The notes under the pieces are model-generated. The model had not been told where the DNA came from. It made no database searches and saw nothing but the letters and a program-made list of their open reading frames with translations. A DNA stretch of 64,000 nt from Promethearchaeota archaeon (lineage in GTDB: Archaea > Asgardarchaeota > Lokiarchaeia > Sigyniarchaeales > SOKP01). Where the stretch lies: positions 62,001 through 126,000 of the forward strand of contig JAEOTZ010000018.1 in NCBI GenBank assembly GCA_016839585.1. Direction: 5' to 3'. Numbering within the stretch: position 1 is the first letter of the stretch; every line of letters starts with the position of its first letter. Below are positions 35,944-44,191 of the stretch, piece by piece. The position numbers and the translations under genes are program-made.

Positions 35944-36843
35944 TTACGTAGCTTCAGATATTTTACTTATAGCATCTCTCAAAATTGCATGTATTTTCTC
36001 TCGATAATTAAGATTTATGGCTATCATACCATGCGTTTTTATTTCTCTCCCCCTATCAGAGAGAATTTTCTGGCAAAATTCAGGAGTAAGCTTATTTGGT
36101 AAATCTTGTTTATTTGCAATACCAATTACAAACGTATCTCTATAGAATTTATCAAGGATATCATGAATAATCTCTTTTGAAGAATTAACATTCTCAAAGC
36201 TTGAATCTAATACCAATAACGCTATGTCTGTTCCATCAAGTAAACTTTTCCAGAGAGATCGAAAGTTCGACTGACCTGCAAAATCCCAGAATACAATCTC
36301 ACGGTGAATATCTTGAGATATTTCCTCACCATCATAATTTGTAATATCAGCTGTAATTGTTGGAACATATTCTAAATCGATATCTTGCCCACATATCAAT
36401 TTTAATAATGTGGTCTTTCCGACTCCCCCAAATCCAATAATAGATACTTTAATTGCTCCTAATATTGTATTATCCAATTCTTTTTCAAAATCAGTAAAAT
36501 AAGCCCGATTTCCCGCCCAACTTCCATCTTCTAAGATTTCTCCATATTTCTCAATAAATTTTGCTCTTAAGGTTAAAATTTTAGAATTAATTGTTGCATC
36601 ATCATCTTGTAAATCTGAACAAACAACTATGATGATTTTGTCAATAATAGTATAAAAATATTTAAAATCTTCAGTTGCTGTAGATTTAATGTCACTTTGA
36701 CTGATTTCTTTCATAAAACCTGAAAAAGCACTTAAAAATCCAGCCAGTAGATCACGATCAACTTCAGAACTTCCATAATTCCTAAACAACAATGATTTTC
36801 CGTCCTTAGTTAGAATATTGATATACTGTATCAACTTTTCCAC
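35944..36843 (-). CDS. Longin/roadblock-like domain fused to an Arf/Ras-like GTPase
   Basis: A 299-residue fusion. Residues 1-105 have the alternating strand-helix pattern of longin or roadblock domains (YINILTKDGKSLLFRNYG, LLAGFLSAFSGFMKEI, then a strand IDKIIIVVCSD and a helix ending FIEKYGEIL). Residues 130-299 are a GTPase with P-loop GFGGVGKTT (137-145), switch II WDFAGQ (186-191) and NKQD (244-247), nearest to Arf/Rag-type proteins. In eukaryotes these two domains meet in trafficking and Rag-Ragulator complexes as separate proteins. No lipid-anchor Cys is seen. It is divergent from a coiled-coil gene 131 bases away. Confidence 0.82.
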   Translation of the reverse strand: MEKLIQYINILTKDGKSLLFRNYGSSEVDRDLLAGFLSAFSGFMKEISQSDIKSTATEDFKYFYTIIDKIIIVVCSDLQDDDATINSKILTLRAKFIEKYGEILEDGSWAGNRAYFTDFEKELDNTILGAIKVSIIGFGGVGKTTLLKLICGQDIDLEYVPTITADITNYDGEEISQDIHREIVFWDFAGQSNFRSLWKSLLDGTDIALLVLDSSFENVNSSKEIIHDILDKFYRDTFVIGIANKQDLPNKLTPEFCQKILSDRGREIKTHGMIAINLNYREKIHAILRDAISKISEAT

Positions 36844-36974
36844 TTGAGAAGTTTTTTATAATTGTACAATATTAATTAAATAATAACTTTGGATAAAAAA
36901 TAATTTTTTGTATAATACTTCACCTTTTATTTTAAGGATTAATCCTTAAATAAAAAATAACTAGAGGAATCTGA

Positions 36975-37574
36975 ATGTCAGACACAGATGATTCGAATAA
37001 AGAAGAACTTAAAAAATTTATAGAAGAAACTAACAAAAAACTCTTAAGTTTCTCATCCATACTCGAAAAATTTGGATTAGATTTGATTACGAAAATGGGT
37101 CAAACAAATTTGAAATTAAATATGTTGACAGATAAAATTGATGAATTAAGTAAAGCGACAATTGATGTTAAGGCATTAATACCTCAACTAAATAATGTAA
37201 TTGAAAATCAAAAAATTCTAGAAGCAGAACTTGATTTAATAAGATCCCTAATACAGAAGTCAAGTATCTCAGTGCAACCTAAAGAAATGAAAAATGAGGT
37301 TGTTGAAAGAGATATTGCTGCTACAAATAAAAAAGAATTAATAATAAATCAACTTATAAGCTTAAAAGACGAAGTTGACAATATAGATGACCCAAAAAAA
37401 GTTATTAAAACACTAGAAAATATAAAGGAAGATATATTCGTATTTACTGGTGGTCATAGAATTCTCTATGATATTTCACAAATAGTTAATAATTTAAATG
37501 AGAATGAAACAATTCCAGAAGATTTAAAGGAAATTATTAAAGAAAAGACTGTTTTTTGGAAAAACAAGTTTTAA
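36975..37574 (+). CDS. Coiled-coil protein of unknown function
   Basis: A 199-residue, highly charged helical protein with no membrane segment and no recognised family. Heptad-like patterning runs through residues 8-95 (NLKLNMLTDKIDELSKA, VIENQKILEAELDLIRSLI). A second helical part lies at 115-195. It is divergent from the longin-GTPase gene, so the two could be co-regulated and might interact; this is inference only. Confidence 0.65.
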   Translation: MSDTDDSNKEELKKFIEETNKKLLSFSSILEKFGLDLITKMGQTNLKLNMLTDKIDELSKATIDVKALIPQLNNVIENQKILEAELDLIRSLIQKSSISVQPKEMKNEVVERDIAATNKKELIINQLISLKDEVDNIDDPKKVIKTLENIKEDIFVFTGGHRILYDISQIVNNLNENETIPEDLKEIIKEKTVFWKNKF

Positions 37575-38243
37575 CTTAAACATTCAACCATAAGTTGTAT
37601 AATTTATTAATATTCTATAGGAAGTTAAGCAATTTAGATAGCTTTATTAATAACTAGTATTCAATATTCAAAACCTATCTATGCAAAGTAGTCATAGTTT
37701 ATAATAAACTGTGGCAGGACAACAAGTACATTTTTTTGAGCTAGGACATATTCTACAATTAGCTCCACAGGGACTTATGTCAAGTAATTTTTTTGGGAGA
37801 CGTAATTTCATTCTTTCAGGATATTGTAAATTTTCTATAAAATATAGTTGAGCCTTATTTAATCCAAGAGTCTTTGTGGATTTTTTTCAATATATTCAAT
37901 CCACCACTTTTGTTTTTCTGGAAGAAAATATATAGAATAGATTTCTCTCCCTTTTGTTGCCATAAAATAAACATATGGACAATTTTTATAACTTTTTGCT
38001 ATTTGATTAGTTTCTGTCTCAGTTTTTCCTTCACCAAATAATAACACACAAATTAATTTCTCTTCTATGATGATCCCTTAAAAACTTAAATTTTGGAATA
38101 TTTTTGGTTTCAAATAAAATTTCTAGAGAAACCTTTATTAATAATTGTATTAAATTTATATTTAGTAAAAATCGATATCCAGAATTATAAAAATATTTAG
38201 TAAATTTATAGAAAAATTAAAAAAATTAAAAAATAAAAAGGTT
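37575..38243. other. Region between coiled-coil and membrane-protein genes
   Basis: 669 bases. The middle (37692-38068, minus strand) holds the broken Cys-rich gene described separately. The flanks are AT-rich with no further open frame. The right flank carries the promoter of the gene at 38244. Confidence 0.55.
37692..38068 (-). pseudogene. Cys-rich (DUF3795-like) small protein gene with a frameshift
   Basis: Two adjoining minus-strand frames read as one protein. The first (to 37859) gives FGEGKTETETNQIAKSYKNC to WWIEYIEKNPQ. The second (to 37692) continues LGLNKAQLYFIENLQYPER into a Cys-rich end, SPCGANCRICPSSKKCTCCP. A single missing base near 37872, in the CAAAG after the NPQ codons, would join them with natural flow. 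The Cys spacing is like DUF3795 proteins, one of which is intact at 55773. AAGGGA at 38074-38079 stands five bases before an ATA codon (38066-38068), the best start; GTG at 38045-38047 is the alternative. Either a decaying gene or a one-base assembly error. Confidence 0.5.
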
Positions 38244-38807
38244 ATGAATATGGAAAAAGGAAGGATTGTTGCCATTGTTGGTGCTATTGTTGGAATAGTG
38301 TTCGTTCTCCTTAGTTTAGCTATCCCCGAATTTTTATCTTGGTACCGCTGGGAGATAGAGGGCTCAGGTTATGGTTATTCAGAATCATGGGGATTTTATC
38401 TTACGGCATTTGGGACTATTAGTGAAGATTTGCCTCCAGGATACTACATAGATGTTGAGACGGCTATCTTAGTAATGATTGGAGGTATCATGGTTCTAGC
38501 AGGAGCTGGTTTATGTATTGTAAGTGCTGCTATAGAAATGAAACCTCTCGCAATAGTTGGTGGAATTTTGATGATTGTAGGGCCATTGATGCTAATTTTT
38601 GACCTTGTGGGTGAAGTGAGTGAATTTGCTGAAGCTATGAACGATTTAGCTGATATGGGGGACAGTAACGTCTTTTTTGGTTCATATAGCTATACTCCTT
38701 ATTATTATCCTGGTATTACTATAGATAACGGCTGGGGGCTATGGGTTGGTTTTTTCATTCCTTTTGCTGCTGGCGTTATAGGTATAATAGGCGGAGCATC
38801 AATGTAA
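38244..38807 (+). CDS. Four-helix membrane protein of unknown function
   Basis: A 187-residue protein with helices at about 8-30, 72-92, 98-122 and 163-185, and a Tyr/Gly-rich loop between the last two. A second in-frame ATG two codons in (MEKGRIVA) is an alternative start. It resembles in layout the membrane part of the zinc-ribbon protein at 13517, but has no ribbon. Function unknown. Confidence 0.65.
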   Translation: MNMEKGRIVAIVGAIVGIVFVLLSLAIPEFLSWYRWEIEGSGYGYSESWGFYLTAFGTISEDLPPGYYIDVETAILVMIGGIMVLAGAGLCIVSAAIEMKPLAIVGGILMIVGPLMLIFDLVGEVSEFAEAMNDLADMGDSNVFFGSYSYTPYYYPGITIDNGWGLWVGFFIPFAAGVIGIIGGASM

Positions 38808-38821
38808 TTTAAATATTAATC

Positions 38822-38834
38822 TTTTTTTTTTTTT
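38822..38834 (+). terminator. T13 terminator
   Basis: A run of 13 T begins 15 bases after the stop of the membrane-protein gene. This is the longest T run on the sense side of a plus-strand gene here, and fits archaeal termination. Confidence 0.5.
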
Positions 38835-38917
38835 ACTAAATTGACTTAACTGAATTTAAGTTAAGAAAAATCTAAAATTAGAGTTAAGGACTTTAAAATT
38901 TGATAAAATCAAGATAT

Positions 38918-39490
38918 TTAATCAGCCAATTTTGACTGATACGTTAGATCTGCAATTTTTTGAAAAATAGTTGTGACGCCCTGTCCTGTTAACGCAGAAG
39001 TTTCAAAAAAAGGAGCACTTAATTTTTCACTTAAATGATCAGCCATAGGATGGATAATTTTTCTCTCATCTTTTAGATCTATTTTGTTACCAACTAAAAT
39101 ACGAGGAATCCCACTAAGACCGTATCGAACTGCTGAATTATACCAGTTGTTTACATTAGAAAATGAACTTGAACGTGTAATATCATAAACAAGTATCATA
39201 CCATCTGCTCCATTAAAATATGGGCGATGTAACATGTAGAACTGTGGTTGTCCGGCGATATCCCAGAACATGAGAAATACATCAACATCAGTTCCTTTTT
39301 CATCAACTACATTAAGTTTTGCTTTCAAAATGTTTACGCCAACGGTGGGTATATATTCTCCTTTAATTTGTTTACCTAGAAATTTGTCAAGGAGGGACGT
39401 TTTACCTACTGCAGGGTCTCCAATGACAATTATTTTATAGACTAATTCATCTCGAGTTGTGAAAATGAGTCCTTCTCTTTCTTCAGTCAT
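38918..39490 (-). CDS. Ras/Rab-like small GTPase
   Basis: A 190-residue GTPase with all five G motifs: GDPAVGKTS, the switch I Thr in IPTVGVN, WDIAGQ, GNKIDL and ETSALTG. The effector and switch regions look Rab/Arl-like. A short N-terminal extension (TEEREGLIFTTRDE) precedes the fold and there is no C-terminal prenylation Cys, so membrane recruitment would need a partner. Such GTPases are greatly expanded in Asgard archaea. Monocistronic. Confidence 0.93.
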   Translation of the reverse strand: MTEEREGLIFTTRDELVYKIIVIGDPAVGKTSLLDKFLGKQIKGEYIPTVGVNILKAKLNVVDEKGTDVDVFLMFWDIAGQPQFYMLHRPYFNGADGMILVYDITRSSSFSNVNNWYNSAVRYGLSGIPRILVGNKIDLKDERKIIHPMADHLSEKLSAPFFETSALTGQGVTTIFQKIADLTYQSKLAD

Positions 39491-39574
39491 ACTAAATTCA
39501 AATTTTTATAGATAATTTTAGAATTAATTATATAAAATATGAAATTGCTATATAAAAACTTTAATTATTCGTAA

Positions 39575-40117
39575 TTATTTAGATAAAGGAAATTGTTTTT
39601 CAATTTCAAATTTCGAATTTGTACTTTTTCCACGAGCGATAAAAAAAATTTCATTAACAAGAAACTCTAATTGAATCCAAGAGCTCTGTAATTCATTTAT
39701 AACTTTAAACAACTTTTCTTTTCCTTTTATTTGTCCTACACTTAAATGAGGAGTAAATCCTTTTTTATATTTATTCACATCATTACAATCAGGAACTATT
39801 TGTAGAATTTCAGCTTGAAGGGTAATAATTGATTCACATGGTTTAGGATCTAACCAGATTGTATAATTCTGATGTCCATGATTAAAGAATTTAAAGCTTC
39901 TTAATGAAAGCTTAAAAGAGTTGATTTCTGAACATTTTTCTAAGAATTTATCTTTAATTATAGAATAATAACGTTTTGGCCTAAAAGGATATAATAATGT
40001 TATGTGAGGCATCCATCTGTTAATGTTTCGATCGTAAAGTTTTCGAATCTCTTGGATTGGTTTCCAATTTTCTTTTGGGGGGATAATTACTACAGCAGAA
40101 GTATACTCTTTTCTCAT
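39575..40117 (-). CDS. 2H phosphoesterase (LigT / 2'-5' RNA ligase-like)
   Basis: A 180-residue member of the 2H superfamily. The two catalytic HxT/S motifs are PHITLLYPF (about residue 36) and PHLSVGQI (about residue 124), separated by the usual distance. Enzymes of this family act on 2'-5' linkages, cyclic phosphates or cyclic dinucleotide-like products. The lack of a longer extension makes this the plain single-domain form. Start ATG with no strong ribosome-binding site. Confidence 0.85.
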   Translation of the reverse strand: MRKEYTSAVVIIPPKENWKPIQEIRKLYDRNINRWMPHITLLYPFRPKRYYSIIKDKFLEKCSEINSFKLSLRSFKFFNHGHQNYTIWLDPKPCESIITLQAEILQIVPDCNDVNKYKKGFTPHLSVGQIKGKEKLFKVINELQSSWIQLEFLVNEIFFIARGKSTNSKFEIEKQFPLSK

Positions 40118-40213
40118 TAACTTAAGAGTTGTATTTATTAATTTTTAAATTAGGAAAAATTTTCAATTTTTTAGAAATATAAGATATTTTTAAATAATAA
40201 AGATATTCTTCAG

Positions 40214-41455
40214 TTATCCTTTAAATAGGAATAACCATACGTAACATACAATTGTATTAAAAAAATATAAAGCCAAAACGCTAGTTAAAAGGTAAATTAA
40301 AATTTTGTATACTTGAAAATCAAATATTTTTTTGTAGCTTTGTTTTTTACTATTTTTTACAGCTCTAATAAATTGTACACTCTGATATATTATGCCAAAA
40401 CAAATTAGTAAAAATGGGAATACCCAATAGGAGGGAAATCCTATTACATGAATAACTGCTTCTGAATCATAATCGATAATCAAAATATTGCCCCCCATCA
40501 TATTTCCTACTAATATTTGTCCATTATCTAATAGATCTGCCTCATATGGGGTTGATAACCAGGGATTTCTTATCTCTTTTACAATTCTTTTAGATTTGGT
40601 ATCATAAATTAATAAACGATTGTTACCTGAATCTGTAATTAATCTTAAACCATTTCCGATATCATCACAATCTCTTACCCATCTAAATTTACCATAAGGA
40701 AATTCTAATTTTAATTCCCATACAATTTTTTTAGTTGTACTATTAATTTCAAAAACTCTTCTATTTTCCGAATCACATATAACTGTATTTCCGTTATCAA
40801 TTCGATCTGGTTCATGTTGCTTATTGAGTAACGTTGAATTATTTGGCTGTCCATACCACCACACTATTTCTTTTGAGTCACTATAATTTACTTCGATAAC
40901 CATATCAAAATTTCTTAATGAAAGTAAAAGTGAATCATAATTTAGCCCGAATTTAGACCCATTAATAAAATCTACATCGTTAATATAGGCCAATGGTCCC
41001 ATTGAAAGAGTACGATTTATATTTTCTAAGAAAGAATATTCAGACCATCCTCTATCAAGTGCAAATTTAGTCCAATTTATATCCGATGAATTTCTAGCAT
41101 CCCAACTCCAAATAATATTTTTCGGATTATCAATATCCACCTCATATACAAGATCATTCCAAGTATCAGCAATAATGAGGTTACCATTTGGGAGCATATC
41201 ACTGTCATGAATAAAGAATCCAGGAGAGCCCTGCCATTTTAAGTTTCCATATTTATCTACAATAACTACCGGACCTGTTACAGAAGTGACTAAATAACAT
41301 CCAGAATATTTGCCTTCTTGAATATAATCAACGCTTAGCGGGTTATGGAATGGCATGAATCTTGGGATTACCATATAGAAAGATATAAAACTAAAACTTA
41401 AAATTACTAATGAACAAAATATTTTTATTTTTTTCTTTTTTTCCAAAGTTCTCAT
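40214..41455 (-). CDS. ASST-like (arylsulfotransferase-type) beta-propeller membrane protein
   Basis: A membrane-anchored protein of 413 residues counted from ATG at 41455; the frame opens further to GTG at 41500, which would overlap the upstream gene. An N-terminal helix is followed by propeller repeats (HDSDMLPNGNLIIADTWN, QHEPDRIDNGNTVICDSENR, VRDCDDIGNGLRLITDSGNN) of the type found in arylsulfotransferases, then two C-terminal helices (about 325-345 and 375-400). The His-bearing blades recall the active site, but activity is uncertain. It probably works outside the cell. Fourteen bases separate it from the small membrane protein upstream. Confidence 0.75.
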   Translation of the reverse strand: MRTLEKKKKIKIFCSLVILSFSFISFYMVIPRFMPFHNPLSVDYIQEGKYSGCYLVTSVTGPVVIVDKYGNLKWQGSPGFFIHDSDMLPNGNLIIADTWNDLVYEVDIDNPKNIIWSWDARNSSDINWTKFALDRGWSEYSFLENINRTLSMGPLAYINDVDFINGSKFGLNYDSLLLSLRNFDMVIEVNYSDSKEIVWWYGQPNNSTLLNKQHEPDRIDNGNTVICDSENRRVFEINSTTKKIVWELKLEFPYGKFRWVRDCDDIGNGLRLITDSGNNRLLIYDTKSKRIVKEIRNPWLSTPYEADLLDNGQILVGNMMGGNILIIDYDSEAVIHVIGFPSYWVFPFLLICFGIIYQSVQFIRAVKNSKKQSYKKIFDFQVYKILIYLLTSVLALYFFNTIVCYVWLFLFKG

Positions 41456-41468
41456 CCTCGCTATAAAC

Positions 41469-41864
41469 TCAAAATCCAAGATAAAATGTGATACAAGCAC
41501 TTATTAGGAATAAGCTAAAATATATGAAAGAATATCTCAATGTGAAAATCCAAATATTTTCTTTTTGAAGACTAAATCTGTTAGAATATGATTTAATGAT
41601 ATAGATTATGAATACGATAAATAAATGAATAAGAAAAAAATATCCAATAATCACAAGTGCTATTAAAAAATCTCGTAACTGTGCATCTATGTTAAAAAAC
41701 TCTCCTGAATATAAAGCAACTTGAATAAAATAATGTGTACTTCCACCCACTATTCCTAATATAATTTTTAGCCAAAATAGAAGGATTAATAATGAATAGT
41801 TTTCATAAGAATCATCCTTAATACTAAATTTTTTCCCTTTGAGATCCACTTTTTTCCCTTCCAT
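41469..41864 (-). CDS. Small membrane protein, three helices
   Basis: A 131-residue protein of unknown family with hydrophobic helices at about 24-47, 64-90 and 104-129 and a basic N-terminus. It lies directly upstream of the ASST-like gene on the same strand and the stop is 14 bases before that gene's ATG, so they are likely one transcript and may act together. Confidence 0.65.
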   Translation of the reverse strand: MEGKKVDLKGKKFSIKDDSYENYSLLILLFWLKIILGIVGGSTHYFIQVALYSGEFFNIDAQLRDFLIALVIIGYFFLIHLFIVFIIYIIKSYSNRFSLQKENIWIFTLRYSFIYFSLFLISACITFYLGF

Positions 41865-41940
41865 CTAATGGCAATATTTAATTAAGTTAGTTATTAATAA
41901 AATCTCTATGTCTTTTTATTAAAACAAAATAATTTAGATA

Positions 41941-42031
41941 AATTAAAAGATTTTTATTTTAAAAAACTTTATTTCTTTTCTATTAGGAGATTTTTATTAT
42001 TGAATTAAAATTAATTAAAAGATTTTTATTT
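41941..42031. repeat. 19-bp direct repeat upstream of the PUA gene
   Basis: AATTAAAAGATTTTTATTT occurs at 41941-41959 and at 42013-42031, with a shorter related AGATTTTTATT between them near 41988. The copies lie just before the PUA-protein ATG at 42059. They may be tandem binding sites or a small local duplication. Confidence 0.5.
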
Positions 42032-42058
42032 CAGAAAATTTTAATTGTAATTTGAAGA

Positions 42059-42565
42059 ATGAAAATTAAAAATCGCCATTTTATTAGAAAATCCGAATTA
42101 AAGCCATTAATGGACAAAATCTTAAATCAGTATAACCAAAAATTCATTGATCAAGTATTTCCTAAAAACTCTAAAGTAGAAGTCATCCAAACGGAAGCAG
42201 GAGATACACTATACGCAATAAATAATGAGTTAAAGCTTTGGAAATCAAATGAAGGATATATTCCCGTTTTAACGCTTCTTTTAAAAAAAAGGGTCGATTT
42301 AAAAAAGATTATAGTTGATAAGGGTGCAATTAAATATGTAGCTAATGGAGCAAATGTTATGCGTCCAGGAATTACAGAAATTGATCCAACTATAAAAAAA
42401 GGAGATATTTTAGTAATTGTAGATGAAACTCATGATAGAGCTTTAGCAATAGGAAAAGCGCTATTTGATGCTAAAGTAATTGAAGGAAAAGATTCAGGTA
42501 AAGTGGTTAAAAATTTACACACAATTAATGATTCCGTTTGGGAATTCGAGAAACTATTTAAATAA
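42059..42565 (+). CDS. PUA domain RNA-binding protein (MCT-1/TMA20-like)
   Basis: A 168-residue protein with a pre-PUA domain (1-80) and a PUA domain (about 85-165, VDKGAIKYVANGANVMRPGI). This is the pattern of archaeal relatives of eukaryotic MCT-1/Tma20, which act in translation initiation and ribosome recycling with a density-regulated partner. The length is that of the family. The start is ATG with no ribosome-binding site, suggesting a short leader. Its end overlaps the convergent gene by eight bases. Confidence 0.85.
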   Translation: MKIKNRHFIRKSELKPLMDKILNQYNQKFIDQVFPKNSKVEVIQTEAGDTLYAINNELKLWKSNEGYIPVLTLLLKKRVDLKKIIVDKGAIKYVANGANVMRPGITEIDPTIKKGDILVIVDETHDRALAIGKALFDAKVIEGKDSGKVVKNLHTINDSVWEFEKLFK

Positions 42566-42845
42566 TTTCTACTTTTAGTGTTGATAATAATATTTGTCTT
42601 TCTGATTCTACTAAATCATCAATCACTTTACTCTCACATTCATAAGAATCTATAAAATTATCATTAAATAGAGACATTATAAATATGAGTGAATTCTGAA
42701 TGAATTTATGATAATGTATTTTTTCTGAAATTTTCATTAATTCAATGATTTTCTCGTCTCTCCATAACTCTCTTTGATAAACGTCATTACGGATATATGA
42801 GAATTCTTTCATTAAATCTGAATAGTACTCTGTTTCATTTATCAT
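42558..42845 (-). CDS. Small helical protein, unknown
   Basis: A 95-residue acidic, probably all-helical protein with no recognised family. Codon use is like the neighbours and the start is ATG. The 3' end overlaps the PUA gene by eight bases. It may be real but has no supporting motif. Confidence 0.5.
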   Translation of the reverse strand: MINETEYYSDLMKEFSYIRNDVYQRELWRDEKIIELMKISEKIHYHKFIQNSLIFIMSLFNDNFIDSYECESKVIDDLVESERQILLSTLKVEII

Positions 42846-43312
42846 ATTCAGAGATACCTCAATTCATAAATAAAAGTACTTATTATTCTACAATCTTTTT
42901 TAGACATTTTTGAGTTTTAAATGATTTTTTTTTTAAGATTTTACGTTGCTGTATTACAAACTTTATAATTTGTGTGTAAAAAATTGATTTCAACATCTAT
43001 GGCTTCTTATTAATGTTTTATGCTTTTTATTCCAAATGAAATTGACCCCAAGTAAAGTTTTTTTAGTTAGTAATTCATAATCCTTTACTTCATGATTTAA
43101 AAAGGAATTTGAGGTGACCATATCTTATGTGATATAAAGTTAAGAATTTGTAATATCTCCATAATATGTTATACAAATATTACACGATATTATTATAAAA
43201 CTTGATTTTATATTATTTTGGACTATATCATGATGATATTAACACGTATATTGTTGAATATATCGTGATAACTCATCATAATTAGAGAAGATAAGAGGTT
43301 GTGTGTGAAAGT
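42846..43312. other. Long regulatory-looking intergenic region
   Basis: 467 bases without an open frame. The right half contains repeated sequence related to TATATCRTGATRA (43224-43236 and 43259-43270) and an opposed CACGATAT (43183-43190). The left half is AT-rich without clear structure. A small RNA cannot be excluded. Confidence 0.4.
43183..43270. promoter_or_regulatory. Repeated operator-like motifs TATATCRTGATR
   Basis: TATATCATGATGA at 43224 and TATATCGTGATA at 43259 are direct repeats 35 bases apart. CACGATAT at 43183 is the inverse of the second. They precede the gene at 43313 by 40 to 130 bases and look like sites for one regulator. Confidence 0.35.
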
Positions 43313-43612
43313 ATGAGCATGTATCGATCATATTTGCTGAAAAATAATTTTTGGGCAAAAAAAGGTAATGAAAAGAATCCAGAAGCCGACAAGGTATTTA
43401 TCAAACATGATTCAGAAGTAGGAGGTATTTACGCAATTATTCATAATGATAAAAGGGGAGTAAAAATCATTGCTGATAATAAGGAGTACTTTTTTAACAA
43501 TTTTGATAAATTAGACACCTTTTTAAATCGACTTCAACAAAGAAGAGACGATTTTATGAAAATTCTCAAAAGGAAAAATATTTCCAAAAAATTGAGAATG
43601 TTAGATATTTAA
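43313..43612 (+). CDS. Small hypothetical protein
   Basis: A 99-residue basic protein of unknown family (counted from ATG 43313; the frame extends four codons to GTG 43301, but that lies only one base after the GAGGT at 43295-43299). It has a beta-rich middle (GGIYAIIHNDKRGVKIIADN) and a basic helical tail. It sits behind a long spacer with repeated operator-like motifs, so it may be tightly regulated. Confidence 0.6.
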   Translation: MSMYRSYLLKNNFWAKKGNEKNPEADKVFIKHDSEVGGIYAIIHNDKRGVKIIADNKEYFFNNFDKLDTFLNRLQQRRDDFMKILKRKNISKKLRMLDI

Positions 43613-43746
43613 AAAGTAATTTTCCACAAAAAATTTCTACTCTATTTTAAACAGGATTAATTTTAAGTAAGATTAAAGTTAAGACTTATATTAGATAATA
43701 TTATAAAACGAAGTTATTTAAACATATAATATTTGGAGTTTCATTT

Positions 43747-44187
43747 TTGAAAGTCTTATTAAATAAAGTTCATCAAAATTATAAAAATGAGATTTGTCAT
43801 GATGCATGGATACAAGCCCAGTTAACAAGTAATCGTGAAATTAAAATTTTCGACCCTGATTGTTTAATTCCTAAAGAATATGAAAATAAAATGATTGAAT
43901 GCTTAATCTCATTGATGATATGGGATGAAGCTCCATATTTTACTGAGTTAAGCGGAAAATATTTAGGAAGATATAGAATCTCATCAATAGATAGAGAGAA
44001 ATATATAGTTCCCTCCTATTTAAAAGATCTTAACATTGATAAGAAAAATTATCTCGAAGGACTTTATGCTTTTGAAACTGAAGAGGGTTTATTTTTTGTA
44101 GAAAAAGATAGATTACAAGGAAAAGAAGGTGAAGAAACCAAGATTAAAGTGTTTAGATTTGATGTCTTTGCGTGGTTTCCGAGTTAA
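43747..44187 (+). CDS. Hypothetical protein
   Basis: A 146-residue soluble protein, unrecognised. A TGGAG ribosome-binding site precedes the TTG start at 43747 by about nine bases. Sequence is mixed alpha/beta with many aromatic residues (LISLMIWDEAPYFTELSGKY). It converges on the tryptophanase-family gene five bases away. Confidence 0.6.
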   Translation: MKVLLNKVHQNYKNEICHDAWIQAQLTSNREIKIFDPDCLIPKEYENKMIECLISLMIWDEAPYFTELSGKYLGRYRISSIDREKYIVPSYLKDLNIDKKNYLEGLYAFETEEGLFFVEKDRLQGKEGEETKIKVFRFDVFAWFPS

Positions 44188-44191
44188 TAAT

